This document shows, one piece after another, positions 1 to 10,608 of a stretch of 64,000 bases of DNA. The notes below the pieces were generated by a model. The model saw only the letters and a list, made by a program, of their open reading frames with translations. It did no database searches and was not told the origin of the DNA. The stretch comes from Eustoma russellianum (Eukaryota > Streptophyta > Magnoliopsida > Gentianales > Gentianaceae), in contig AP025067.1 of the NCBI GenBank assembly GCA_036186865.1, forward strand, positions 24,192,018 through 24,256,017, read 5' to 3'. How positions within the stretch are numbered: position 1 is the stretch's first letter; the number at the start of each line of letters is the position of its first letter. A program made the position numbers and the translations under genes.

Positions 1-193
1 GGCTCTATTTGTACCTGCATAAATGACATAATAATAGAGATATGTTGTGCTAGTGTGTTAGTGAAGAAATTCAAGAAATACAAAGAAAAGACTTTCGATA
101 TTAAAATACACATCACGTGTATATGTACATGTAATGTAAAACAACGGTATAACATATGCAACCAAGTGAAAAGGCAACCTAAAGCATAGATAG
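1..193. repeat. Dispersed repeat, left copy, cut by the LINE
   Basis: This stretch aligns almost base for base with 51107-51316: same order, a few substitutions and a short duplication in the right copy. Identity stops abruptly after the shared string AAAGCATAGATAG. The right copy continues into unrelated AT-rich DNA, while this copy continues into the 3' end of the RTE LINE. The repeat is therefore older than the LINE, and the LINE 3' junction lies at about 194. I do not recognise the family; no coding potential is visible. Confidence 0.7.
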
Positions 194-2915
194 TGTCTAC
201 GCCTATCTATGTCCCGAGATATACTCTAAAGTGTCTCTATATATGACCTATACCTCATTAACCTTAATCTTATGTCTCTATGAACTCCTATCCTGGACCA
301 TGTCCTCGGAGAGATGCAAATCTAGTAGGTCGTGCCTAATCTGCTCATCCCAAGTCAGTTTGGGCCTGCCTTTACTGCTGTTCCCCTCTACAATGAGGCT
401 TTCAATTGCTCTGACCGACGCCGTTTTCTGTCTCCGTTTTCTTCCCTCCCTTATCTTATCTGCTATACTAGTCATGCCTAACCTTTCTCGAAACACCTCA
501 TTTCTGATACGGTCCAGCCTTGCATGCCCACACATCCACCTCAACATCTTCATCTCTGCCACTTCCATCTTATGTAATTGTGACCTTGATGGCCCAGCAA
601 ATTGTCCCATATAGCATTGCCGGGCGCACTGCCACCCTATAAAATTTTCCCTTTAATTTAGTTGGGAAATGTTTGTCACACAGCACCCCTGAGGCCGCCC
701 TCCATCTACACCAGCCTGCTTGAACTTGATGTGCTACTTCATTATTTATGTCGCCATTCTGCTGCACAAATGATCTTAGGTACTTAAACTTACTTACTTG
801 TGGTACCACTTGACCATCGATGGTGAGCTGGCTATCTTCATTGTCTGCTACGCCGCTGAAGTCGCAGCATAGATACTCGGTCTTAAAATGGTTAATCTTT
901 AAGCCTTTTCTCTCTAAAACACCCCTCCACTGTTCTATTCTCATACTCAGGGTATGTCTACTTTATGCGACTAATACAATATCGTCAGCAAAAAGCATAC
1001 ATCACAGAACTGCCTCATGTATCGGCTTTGACAACTCATCAAGGACAACTGCAAAAAGAAATGGGCTCAACGCAGACCCTTGATGGAGACCGACCTCCAC
1101 CGGAAAGAAGTCCGTATTCTCCACGGGCGTACGAACGGTTGTTTTAGTCCTAGCATACATATCTCTAATTATGTCTATATATTTCATAGGGATCCCTTTT
1201 GCATCCAGACTATCCCATATCAGGCTACGTGGCACACTATCATACGCTTTTTCAAGATCGATGAAAACCATATGTAAATCGCGTTTCTTCTCCCTATACT
1301 TCTCCATTAATCTCCTGAGAATGTGTATTGCTTTTGTAGTTGACCTTCCTGGCATAAAACCAAATTGGTTCACCGTAACCTGAGTTTCTCTCCTAATTCG
1401 AGTGTCGATTACTCTCTCCCGTAACTTCCTGGTATGGCTTAGCAACTTAATCCCTCTATAGTTCCCACAAAACTATGCGTCTCCTTTGTTCTTATATAGG
1501 GGGATCACGACACTCTTTCTCCACTCATCGGGCATCTTTCCTATTTTGTAAATACGGTTGAACAGAGTAGTTAGCCGTTGGACCCCTTCCTCTCCTAAAT
1601 ACTTCCACGCCTCAATGGGTATGTTATCTAGGCCGACCGCTTTAGCTCTTCCCATCTTCTTTAGTGCTCTCATCACCTCTCCTTGTGTGATGTTCTGATA
1701 GTCGGAGTTATTATGTTGTCATTGTTGGTTAGTGGTGCTTTCTCATTCTTCGTAGTCAGCATTATTGACGTTGAAAAGATTATGAAAGTATGTTTGCCAT
1801 TTCAACTTGATGTCTTGTTCTCTGACTAACACATGTCCATCTTCTCCTTTTATAAATTTCCCTCCTCCTAGGTCCTGCCTCTTTCGATCTCTAGCTTTGG
1901 CAATCTTGAACATATCCTGCTCTCCTTCTTTTGTGTCTAATCTCTCATACCTTCTTTTATAAGCTGCAGTCTTCGCCTCTGTCACTGCCTTCTTCACCTC
2001 CTTCCTGGCGATTTTGTAATTCTCCTTCAATCGCACTATTTCTTTCCCATTTGTGCAGCTTAACAGCTCTCTAAAAATCTTTTGTTTGTCTTTTATTTTT
2101 TTGTTGCAGATCCTTGTTCCACCATCATGTCTTTTTACGTACGAACGTCTTTCCTGTTGTTACCCCGAGCGTTTCTCTCGCTGCTTGAGTAATAGTAGTC
2201 GATATAGCTTCCCACATCTAATTTGTGTCATCACCCAGACGATCTAGTTTTGCAGAGATGACCTTGTCTCTGAATATATTAATTTTTTCGTCTTTCAAAC
2301 TTCTCCATCGAATCCTGGGTGGGAATTTTCCAACCCCCTTACGCAGCTTTTGGCTCAATGCTATAACTACCACTAATAAACGGTGTTGCATCATCACTGT
2401 CTCTCCTGGTATAACCTTGCAGTCCCTCCACAACCGTCGGTCTTCACGCTTCATCAGAAAATAGTCGATCTGCGTGTGACGTCCTCCGCTGTTAAACGTG
2501 ATCAAATGCGATTCTTTTTTCTTAAGAAACGAGTTAATAATGCCTAGGTCATGGGCTACTACTAGGTCTAGCAGATCTCTGCTCTGTTTGTTTCTATCTC
2601 TATAACCAAAACCGTCATGTACCGACTGAAAACCATCGCTATTCTTTCTAATATGTCCATTAAAATCACCTCCGATACAAATTCGTTCCTCCCTGGGTAT
2701 TGCCTTTAACACTACATCTAAGCAATCCCAAAACCTTTTCTTCTCCTGTCACTACCTCCTTATTTAGCACTAACTTCAACACCATAATAATATCATTATA
2801 TCTAATCACATTAATCACGTTCGTGTGTAATTCTATCTTTACTAGGAATCCTACCACATTATTGGTCCCATCTTACCCTGAATACAACAACTTATACCCA
2901 TTACAAAAACCAACG
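194..2915 (-). pseudogene. RTE-clade LINE, 5'-truncated endonuclease-reverse transcriptase ORF
   Basis: Read on the minus strand, fragments in shifting frames keep the order of an RTE-type non-LTR retrotransposon. An apurinic-like endonuclease comes first (about 2857-2218, with the GGDFNGHI motif and a TQIDYFL block). The reverse transcriptase follows (2036-1002: NQFGFMPGRST, FIDLEKAYDSVPR, GLHQGSALSPFLFA) with the catalytic FADD box at about 970-996. The C-terminal domain holds KMLRWMCGHARLDRIRNE (610-278). Stops and frameshifts separate the blocks, so it is dead. Coding similarity fades above about 2915, before the conserved start of the endonuclease, so the 5' end is missing, as is usual for target-primed insertions. 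No poly(A) tail is seen at the 3' end near 194, which fits RTE elements better than L1. Confidence 0.85.
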
Positions 2916-3166
2916 GCAGCTTACTCCTTCATTGTCAACTTTCGGCAGCCATCTTCAAGGTGGCAAAAGAGGCCGATTCCCGTCTGTTTCAACCCGGTTC
3001 TTCGTACGGTAGCGTATAATCGAGACACAAGAAAAGTACTCTTGCTATATTTGCTTTGTTTTTCCAACGTTATTATGCTATTTTCATATGAAATTGGATC
3101 ATGCATACGTAATTATGATTTACATAGATTGTTGTTATACATATGTATTTATTGTAATTATGTACT
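2916..3166. other. Intergenic DNA between LINE and Ty3 element
   Basis: AT-rich sequence without a recognisable gene. It is the left flank of the Ty3 insertion; its last five bases before 3172 are the left target-site duplication. Confidence 0.5.
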
Positions 3167-4034
3167 GATCCTATTATGTCCCGCACCCTCCGTAAAATAA
3201 ATAAAGGATAAAAAGAAATTAAATAGGTTAAGGAAAATAAATGATAATGAATTAAGAATTAAGTATTAGGATTAAATGAAGTTTATTGAAAGGATTAAAT
3301 ACGGAATTAAGTAGTATTTAATTTTGGAATTAAATATTAGGAATTTATCCTTTAAGATAAATAAGATAATAGGATATAATTTAGAAACTCCAAATTCCAC
3401 CCTTTCCATATAAAAACTGACAAAACGTCAGTTTTCCCCCATTACTCAGAAAAGCATCGACTCCTTTCTCTCCTAGCCCTAGCCGTTCCTTCAAGCATAG
3501 GAGAGGAAATCAATCTCTAGGAAACTGATCCAACCTTCATTCGTTCTTCAATTCTTCTTCAAGTAATCAAAGGCAAGTAATCTACTTATAAGTTCTTACG
3601 TTTTGTGAAAGAAGAAGGCCTATTTTTGATATCAAATTGGATCACCATGCAGTAATTTCTTTATGTGAATCGATATGTGTGATTTATGCGTTTTGGTTTG
3701 AGATTTGGCCATTATATGTTGAAATTTTGTTCGCTGTTTTGTTGTTTATGTGAGATCATGTAAATCCCAATCCCTTGAACCCTACTTTGTTGGTGTTTGC
3801 GGTTGAAGGGAAGTGGAGAGTAAAAAAAGATGAAATCTTTGGGGTTGTTGAATGAATGATTGAGTCTTAGGCTTGAATCTTTGATGCGCGTGTGAAGGAT
3901 CTTGTTTGGGTGGATTAAGAATGGATTGATAGGGAAGATTAGGCTTGGAATGATTGGAAGGAAGTTGGAAAATAATTGGGATTAAGATCTGCAGTTTCTG
4001 CAGAAATCGCAGGATGAAGGTTCTGAAAATTGGT

Positions 4035-4262
4035 GACGTCGATCGGGTATGATGTATGTCGATCGATCGACATATGGAAAGTGAGGGGATGACGTATTCC
4101 AGGTGTATGTAGATCGATCGACGTAGGTTGAGTGAGAGATCGATGTGCCTCAGATGGACATCGATCGATCGACGTGGGTTGAGTGAGAGTTCGACGTCCC
4201 TCAGATGGACGTCGATCGATCGACATTAGGGTATGACGTATGTCGATCGATCGACGTTAGGG
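4035..4262. repeat. Palindrome-rich tandem repeat (ATCGATCGAC units) in 5' LTR
   Basis: Five or six copies of a self-complementary GTCGATCGATCGAC-like core, spaced about 35-50 bp by related text (GGTTGAGTGAGAG, CCTCAGATGGAC). The array recurs at 11473-11712 in the other LTR. Variation falls mostly on CG dinucleotides. Confidence 0.8.
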
Positions 4263-4736
4263 TATGACGCCCTGCAGTTTTGTGGGAAAATAAGGGAAGA
4301 AAGAGGGAAGCTAGGAGACCCTTTTTGGGTGACCTTAGGGACTTCTTAGGACATGATTGAGGTTAGTCTAAGTCTTAGGAAGGTGACTTAAGATGGTGAA
4401 TCAAATTTGGAGAATTCGAAGGGTATTCGAATCTGATTTCAACGTGAATGACCTAAGGGGTTAGGAATGAATGTATGTGGCTTTACGGAGTACAACAGAG
4501 GAATGTGAGGGTTCTTACATTCGCTTTTGAGTTCTAGAATCAATGTTTAGGTGATGTCGACCTGGCATGAAGAATAAACTCGAGTGTGTGAGTGAGATGA
4601 GCCTCGTGTGACTGATTGATATGTGAACGTGGTTTGAAGTATGTGATTAAAGAATGTGATTGAAATGAGGAGTCTTGCATCATGGCACTTGCATCTGCAT
4701 AATGATTTGAAAAGATCTGTGCTTCGGCACAGGGCA

Positions 4737-4985
4737 TAAAGTTTGCGAAATTGGCTGTAACGTGAAACGGGATGGAAATATAAGCGGTGGAGCGTTACAC
4801 GGTATAAAGTTGGCTGTAATGTGACATGGGATGGAAATATAAGCCGTGGAGCATTACAGGGTATAAAGTTAGCTGTAACGTGACACGGGATGGAAATATA
4901 AGCCGTGAAGCGTTGCAGGGTATAAAGTTGACTGTAATGTGACACGGGATGAAAATATAAGCCGTGAAGCATTACAGGGTATAAA
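4737..4985. repeat. Four 59-bp hairpin repeats in 5' LTR
   Basis: Four head-to-tail 59-bp units. In each, an eight-base arm CTGTAA(C/T)G is followed about 30 bases later by its complement C(G/A)TT(A/G)CAG, with an inner CACGG / CCGTG pair in units 3 and 4. Arms lie at 4755-4762/4793-4800, 4814-4821/4852-4859, 4873-4880/4911-4918 and 4932-4939/4970-4977. Units 1 and 3 carry the C-G version, units 2 and 4 the T-A version, so pairing is kept. The copy in the 3' LTR shows the same pattern. Confidence 0.85.
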
Positions 4986-5673
4986 GTTATGTGACCGGAC
5001 ATTGTGATATGCATTGCACTGTTTTGAAAAGAAATTGCACATGCATTTGTGACTGTGTAGTGTAGTGCATATTTTGTCATGCATCACGTGAGTCAGTTCG
5101 GTATGGTTGATACGTGACGTGATTGATTGTGCACTGTTGAATGTTATGAATTGCCGTTCTTATGTCCTTGTACTGTTAAATCTATGCTCTTGAAAGTATA
5201 CAAGACATGTGCCCCAGTATCCCTTGAATTATATATTACTCATGTCTTGCCATGTGTTCATCCCGTATGCCTTATAAGCGGGTTACTTGCTAGCGTTTTT
5301 CGCTATGGGTACTACCTTTATTTTGCAGATGAGCCTAGCTATGACATGATCTTCATAGAGGACGACAGCGAGTGGGCCGAATGGGACGCTTAGTATCTTA
5401 ATGGGAGATAGTCGGGACTGTTGCTAGTTATTTCAGTTTCTTTCATTCATTTGAAGATTTAGATGGCTGCGTCCATAAACGAATATTGATGGTCACTTTA
5501 TTGTTGGTGTACCGTATTGATGGTTTAGATTTATGAAATACGTGTTTCTGCACTTATTTCTCTGACATCATTGATGATGTGTATTCGAGAGATGAGACGT
5601 CTTGTAGTCTTCTCAGTAAGCTACGACGGGTGCACCAGTTCGGATTCCGCTGTCCGGGTCGGGGCACTACAGG

Positions 5674-5685
5674 TGGTATCAGAGC
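5674..5685 (+). other. Primer binding site (initiator Met tRNA)
   Basis: TGGTATCAGAGC begins two bases after the 5' LTR end. It matches the complement of the 3' end of plant initiator methionine tRNA, the usual minus-strand primer of Ty3 and Ty1 elements. Confidence 0.93.
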
Positions 5686-5948
5686 CTAGGCTTCAGATCT
5701 ACCTCGGAGACCTAGGTTATATCATGTAGAGTCTTAAGTTATGATTTTGACCCTAAGTTGATCTTTAGGTCTAAGTACATGATCTTAGATATAAGTTTGA
5801 TTGGGATGGGTGTGTGCGAGTGCGATAGATTTTAATCAATAAATGTTATTTTAAGTTAGTTTATGAGTTCCATTCTGTACAACGCATAAGGGCTTTCAGT
5901 ATTATCTTTGGAATTGCTGAATGCTGATAAGCGTTGATTTTGCAGAAA

Positions 5949-7016
5949 ATGCCTCCCCGAAGAGATAACCAAGGAAACGGTGGCAATGGAAACGAGAACC
6001 CTCCACCACCACCAGTGTTAGTACCCCAGGCACTGATAGACGCTATCGCAGTGATAGCGCAAGGAGTTGACCAGCAGCAACAACAACCTCCTCCTCCACC
6101 ACCTCCTCAGCAAGGAATCAGGTACTATATAGGGGAGATGCGGAAGATGCATGCCCCCACTTTTGAAGGGACCACCGACCCAGAGGTGGCCGGATTTTGG
6201 CTAGATGAGGTGGAGAAGTGCTTCAGGTTGGTGCAAGTGCCTGAAGAACTCAAGGTTGATGTGACCACGCCCTTATCGATCGGCAGAGCCAACGCATGGT
6301 GGAATGGTATTCTGCCCAAGATGACCTCCCCTATACTGTGGAGGCAGTTCGTACAGGCTTACAAAGACTATTATGTGCCTGAGACTGCTATTTTGGAGAA
6401 GATGAGGCAGTTTGACAAATTTGAACAAGGGAGGATGTCTGTTTCTGATTACGCCTATACGTTCCATGCCTTGGGCAAATTCACGCCCATGGTGTTGGAA
6501 AACAACAGAATGAAGATGTTGAAATTTGAGGAAGGTCTGAATCCCCGCATACGGACGGCCATAGCGGGGTCTAGCTTGAAAACCTTTGAAGAGATGTTGG
6601 ATGCATGTTACCGCGTGGAGAGTGAATGCGCAGATCACAACCTAGAGAGGCTCGTGACGAGTCTAGCAAGAGGCCAAGGGAAGAGAAAAGTGGAGGTAGA
6701 CCCGGACGCTGGGTCAAAATTCCCAGGAAAGGACAGGCAGGACCGGCTCAGAGGGCACCGCAACAGAATCAGCCCGACCGTCAAGCACCAGCAGTATGCC
6801 CACACTGCCAGAAGAGACATGTGGGTGAATGTTGGAAAAAGACCGGAGCGTGCTTCAAGTGTGGGAAGACCGGCCATAGGATAAAGGATTGCCCCGAGTG
6901 GAATCGAAAGCCGCAGGGAGAAGCAGGGCCAGCTCAGCAGCAGAGAGGCAGGCCCAACGCGAGAGTCCATGCGATGACAGATGCTGAAGTACAGGAGGAC
7001 ACCGACGTTGTGACAG
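5949..7016 (+). pseudogene. gag: gag of the Tekay-like element
   Basis: Capsid-nucleocapsid protein of the retrotransposon. The start at 5949 (MPPRRDNQG) follows a pyrimidine-poor leader ending TTTTGCAG, so a leader intron is possible but unproven. After a proline/glutamine-rich N-terminus comes the retrotransposon gag domain (MHAPTFEGTTDPEVAGFWLDEVE through ALGKFTPMVL). A zinc knuckle follows, CFKCGKTGHRIKDC, preceded by a second Cys/His cluster. A one-base frameshift at about 6640-6660 separates capsid from knuckle. The reading frame reaches the splice-like border at 7016/7017 without a stop and resumes in the correct frame at 7126. Confidence 0.85.
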
Positions 7017-7125
7017 GTACGACCTAAGTTAAATACTAGTTGCTTAAGTTGAATTTTAGCTGATTAAGTTGGAAATTAAATGTGTTTTATGTAAAAACCT
7101 TTATGTGCTACACTCTTGGTGTTAG
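7017..7125 (+). other. Intron-like insertion between gag and protease (109 nt)
   Basis: The segment begins GTACGACC and ends GGTGTTAG, is AT- and T-rich, and holds in-frame stops. Removing it joins phase-1 exons in frame: the codon split is G/GT (Gly), linking DVVTG directly to VILVNKVPA before the protease active site DSGASHS. This continuity matches the uninterrupted gag-protease junction of related chromoviruses. Confidence 0.65.
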
Positions 7126-10100
7126 GTGTGATTCTAGTTAACAAAGTACCTGCGAATGTATTGTTTGATAGCGGAGCGAGTCACTCCTTCATTTCTAAGC
7201 GATTCACCAAAGGACTCGACTGTCTACCCGAATGGCTTGAAACCCCCTTCAGGGTGCAGGCAGCAAACGAACAAGTGCTGGTTTCCCACCACCAGTACAA
7301 AGATTGTGAGTTGGAGTTGGATGGAAAGGTGTTTCCTGTGACGTTAGTTCCAATTCCGATGAAGGATTTTGATGTGATATTGGGCATGGATTGGCTGACC
7401 AAGAATCATGCCAATATTTACTGTAAACTTAAGCAAGTAACCGTTAAGGACCCTGAGATGAATGAAATAACGGTACAAGGAAACGACAAGTTAACAAAAG
7501 CCCCAAAGAAGATATACTTGACAGCGATTAAGGCCTTTAAAGCTTTGAAAAAAGGAGCGGAGGGGTTTATGTGTATGCAATAGATGCTAAGCAAGAAGTT
7601 CCCTCCATAGATCAGATTCTGGTAATCAATGAATTTAAAGACGTATTTTTAGACGACTTACCGGGAGTTCCGCCATCAAGGTAAGTGGAGTTCGAGATCA
7701 ACTTTGATTCCCGGAGCCGAGCCTATATCTAAGGCACCTTACAGAATGGCTCCAGCTGAACTTAAGGAGCTAAAGGGACAACTTCAGGAGTTGTTGGACA
7801 AGAAGTTGATTCGTCCCAGTGTATCACCTTGGAGAGCTCCTGTATTGTTTGTGAAGAAGAAAGATGACAGTATGAGGCTGTGTATTGATTACCGAGAATT
7901 GAATAATATCACCATCAAGAACAAATATCCTCTGCCAAGGATTGAGGATTTATTTGATCAACTAAAGGAAGCCCGGTGGTTTTCAAAGATTGACCTTAGT
8001 CAGGGGTATCATCAGCTTCTTGTGAAAGCAGGAGACGTACCTAAAACGGCGTTCCGAACTCGATATGGGCATTATGAATTTTTGGTGATGCCTTTTGGAT
8101 TAACTAATGCCCCAGCAGCCTTTATGGATTTGATGAACATCGTATTCCGAGAACAATTAGATCAGTTTGTAGTGGTGTTCATCGATGATATTCTGGTCTA
8201 CTCTCCTGATTAGCAAGCTCATACTGAACACTTAAGAGTGGTGTTGCAAATCTTGAGGCAACAAAAGCTTTATGCCAAATTCAGCAAGTGTGAATTCTGG
8301 CTAAGGAGTGTAGCCTTTCTCGGTCACGTGATTTCAGAGGATGGGATCTCTGTGGATCCTAAGAAGATAGAAGCCATCACGGAATGGCCAAGACCCACAA
8401 ATGTGATCGAAGTCAGGAGCTTCCTAGGTTTGGCAGGTTATTATAGGAAGTTTGTCGAGGGATTCTCCACCATAGCAGTTCCATTGAGTCAACTTACGCA
8501 GAAAAAGATTAAGTTCGAATGGACTGCTGAATGCGAACATAGCTTTTCCGAGCTCAAGAAGAGACTGACCACAGCCCCGGTGTTGGCACAACCCTCCGGC
8601 AACAACGGTTTTGTGATCTACAGTGACGCGTCCAAGAAAGGACTAGGTATGTACATCATTACCATTAATGCATTGTATATACATCTGCTAGTCTTGAACT
8701 AACTTTCGGTTTATAGGTTGTGTCTTGATGCAAAATGAACGTGTCGTTTCGTACGCGTCGAGACAATTGAAACCATATGAGCAGAACTACCCGACGCATG
8801 ACTTGGAGCTCGCAGCTGTGGTATTTGCTCTTAAGATCTGGAGGCACTACTTATATGGAGAGAAATGTGCCGTATTCACTGATCATAAGAGTTTGAAGTA
8901 CCTGTTCTCGCAGAAAGAGTTAAATATGCGGCAGCGAAGATGGTTGGAGTTACTTAAGGATTATGACCTAACCATCAACTACCATCCGAGTAAAGCAAAT
9001 AGAGTGGCGGACGCATTGAGCAGAAAGTCCAGTCACGCTAGACAGTCCCCGCTAAAAAGAGAGATCGAGGAGTTTGGTCTCGAAGTGGTGGATTCAGTGG
9101 CGAATGTTCTTACAGCCTTGTCTATCAGCCCAGGCTTGGTAGACAGAATTAAAGAAGCGCAGTATGATGACCCGGCACTGAAAGAAATCCGCGACAAGTT
9201 ATCTACGGGACCAGTAAAAGATTTCCAGTTGCGAGGAGATGGAAGCCTATGGTTTTAGAACCGGTTATGCGTGCCAGGTAAGGACGAACTTCGAAGGGAA
9301 TTGCTCCAAGAAGCACATAACTCGAGAATGTCTATCCACCTCGGGAGCACTAAAATGTACAAGGATCTTAAAAGGAATTATTGGTGGATAGGGATGAAAA
9401 GATGTATAGCGGAGTATGTTGAAAGATGTTTAGTATGTCAACAAGTTAAAGCAGAACACCAACGACCTGGTGGTTTGATGATGCCACTTGAGATTCCTGA
9501 ATGGAAATGGGAGCACGTGACTATGGACTTCGTGATGGGGTTACCCAAAACCAGGAATGGGAATGAGATGATTTGGGTAATCGTAGACCATTTGACGAAG
9601 ACATCCCATTTCATAGCCATGCCACATGGTACCTCTTATGAGAAATTATCCAACATATATGTGGATAACATTGTGAGTTTGCATGGAGTCCCCGTCAGCA
9701 TTGTGTCGGACCGCGATCCCAAGTTTACTTCTAAGTTTTGGAGGGCATTCCAGAAGGCGATGGGTACCGAGCTGAGAATGAGTACCGCGTACCACCCTCA
9801 AACGGATGGACAATCTGAGAGAACTATCCAAACTTTGGAGGACATGTTGAGAGCATGCGCTTTGGATTTCAAAGGAAACTGGGATAGCATGCTGAAGTTG
9901 ATGAAGTTTTCCTATAATAACAGCTATCACAGCGCAATCGGCATGGCACCGTTTGAAGCTTTATATGGATGCAAGTGCAGGTCCCCGGTTTGTTAGGACG
10001 AAGTTGGGGAAAGGACAATCACTGCACCAGAATTGGTTGAACAAACAATCGAGAAGGTGAAAGTGATAAGAGAGAAGCTAAGGATAGGTCAAGATAACAA

Positions 10101-10563
10101 TAAGAGTTGGGCCGATACTAAAAGACGACCCTTCGAGTTTGGGGAAGGTGAAAAGGTGTATCTACGGGTTTCACCCACCAAGGGAGTTGCGAGGTTTGGA
10201 ATGAAGGACAAGTTAAGCCCTAAATATATTGGTCCCTATGAAGTGCATGGCAAGGTTGGAGAAAGACCATATCGGTTAGCCTTGCCTCCGAGTTTGTCAC
10301 AAGTCCACAACGTATTTCATGTGTCCCAACTAAAAAAATACGTATCGGACCCGAGCCATATCCTTGAAGCTCAACCATTGGATGTTAAAGAAGATGTCAC
10401 TTATGAAGAACATCCAGTGAAGGTTGTGGATAGGAAGGATCAAGTCCTACGCAGACGCGTAATTCCGTATGTCAAAGTTCAGTGGAGTAACCATACGGAG
10501 CGTGAGGCCACGTGAGAGCTTGAAGAGCAAATGAAGGAGCTATACTCACACCTCTTCCAATAA
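7126..10563 (+). pseudogene. pol: pol of the Tekay-like element (protease, RT, RNase H, integrase, chromodomain)
   Basis: Protease with LFDSGASHSFIS (about 7160). Reverse transcriptase has LCIDYRELNNITIKNKYPLPRI, MPFGLTNAPAAFM and the active site FIDDILVYS (about 8175-8205). RNase H has YSDASKKGLG (split by an intron-like insertion) and TDHKSLKYLF. Integrase has an HHCC-like finger (CLVCQQVKAEHQRPGG), the catalytic core WVIVDHLTKTSHF and SDRDPKFTSKFW. A chromodomain-like C-terminus ends at a TAA at 10561-10563. Damage: frameshift near 7565, nonsense codon near 7682, frameshift near 7703, stops at 8212, 9256, 9994 (a former Trp after SPVC) and 10513 (a former Trp in the chromodomain). Not translatable as one polyprotein. 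Confidence 0.9.
8647..8716 (+). other. Intron-like insertion in the RT-RNase H region (70 nt)
   Basis: It starts GTATGTACAT and ends TTTATAG, inside the very conserved RNase H string YSDASKKGLGCVL. Excision restores the glycine codon (G/GT) and joins ASKKGLG to CVLMQNERVVSYASRQL in frame. The insert carries stop codons and a T-rich 3' half. Both borders are textbook plant splice sites. Confidence 0.7.
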
Positions 10564-10595
10564 GGTACATCAGTTTCGAGGACGAAACTCTTTGT

Positions 10596-10608
10596 AAGGG
10601 GGGTGGAA
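10596..10608 (+). other. Polypurine tract of the Tekay-like element
   Basis: AAGGGGGGTGGAA directly precedes the TGTTATG start of the 3' LTR, the expected plus-strand primer position. Confidence 0.9.

Larger units (their letters stand above)
3172..5671 (+). repeat. 5' LTR of the Tekay-like element (2500 bp)
   Basis: It is the direct-repeat partner of 10609-13119. The first base pair is TA here where the right LTR keeps the canonical TG; the end is CTACA in both. The LTR contains a TATA-like stretch (CCATATAAAAACTG at about 3405), a cluster of ATCGATCGAC palindromes (4035-4262) and four 59-bp hairpin repeats (4737-4985). The many small ORFs on the opposite strand are shadows of these repeats. 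Confidence 0.93.

Noticed and set aside
2700..3200. 166-aa plus-strand ORF
   Set aside because: It overlaps the LINE endonuclease on the other strand and runs into the LTR start; no domain.
4737..4985. Resemblance to a CRISPR-like array of regular repeats
   Set aside because: Units are contiguous with no unique spacers, lie inside an LTR, and this is a plant genome.
4547..5080. 177-aa minus-strand ORF, with a near-identical partner at 11995-12528
   Set aside because: Its internally repeated protein is the translation of the 59-bp LTR hairpin array; no start context or family.
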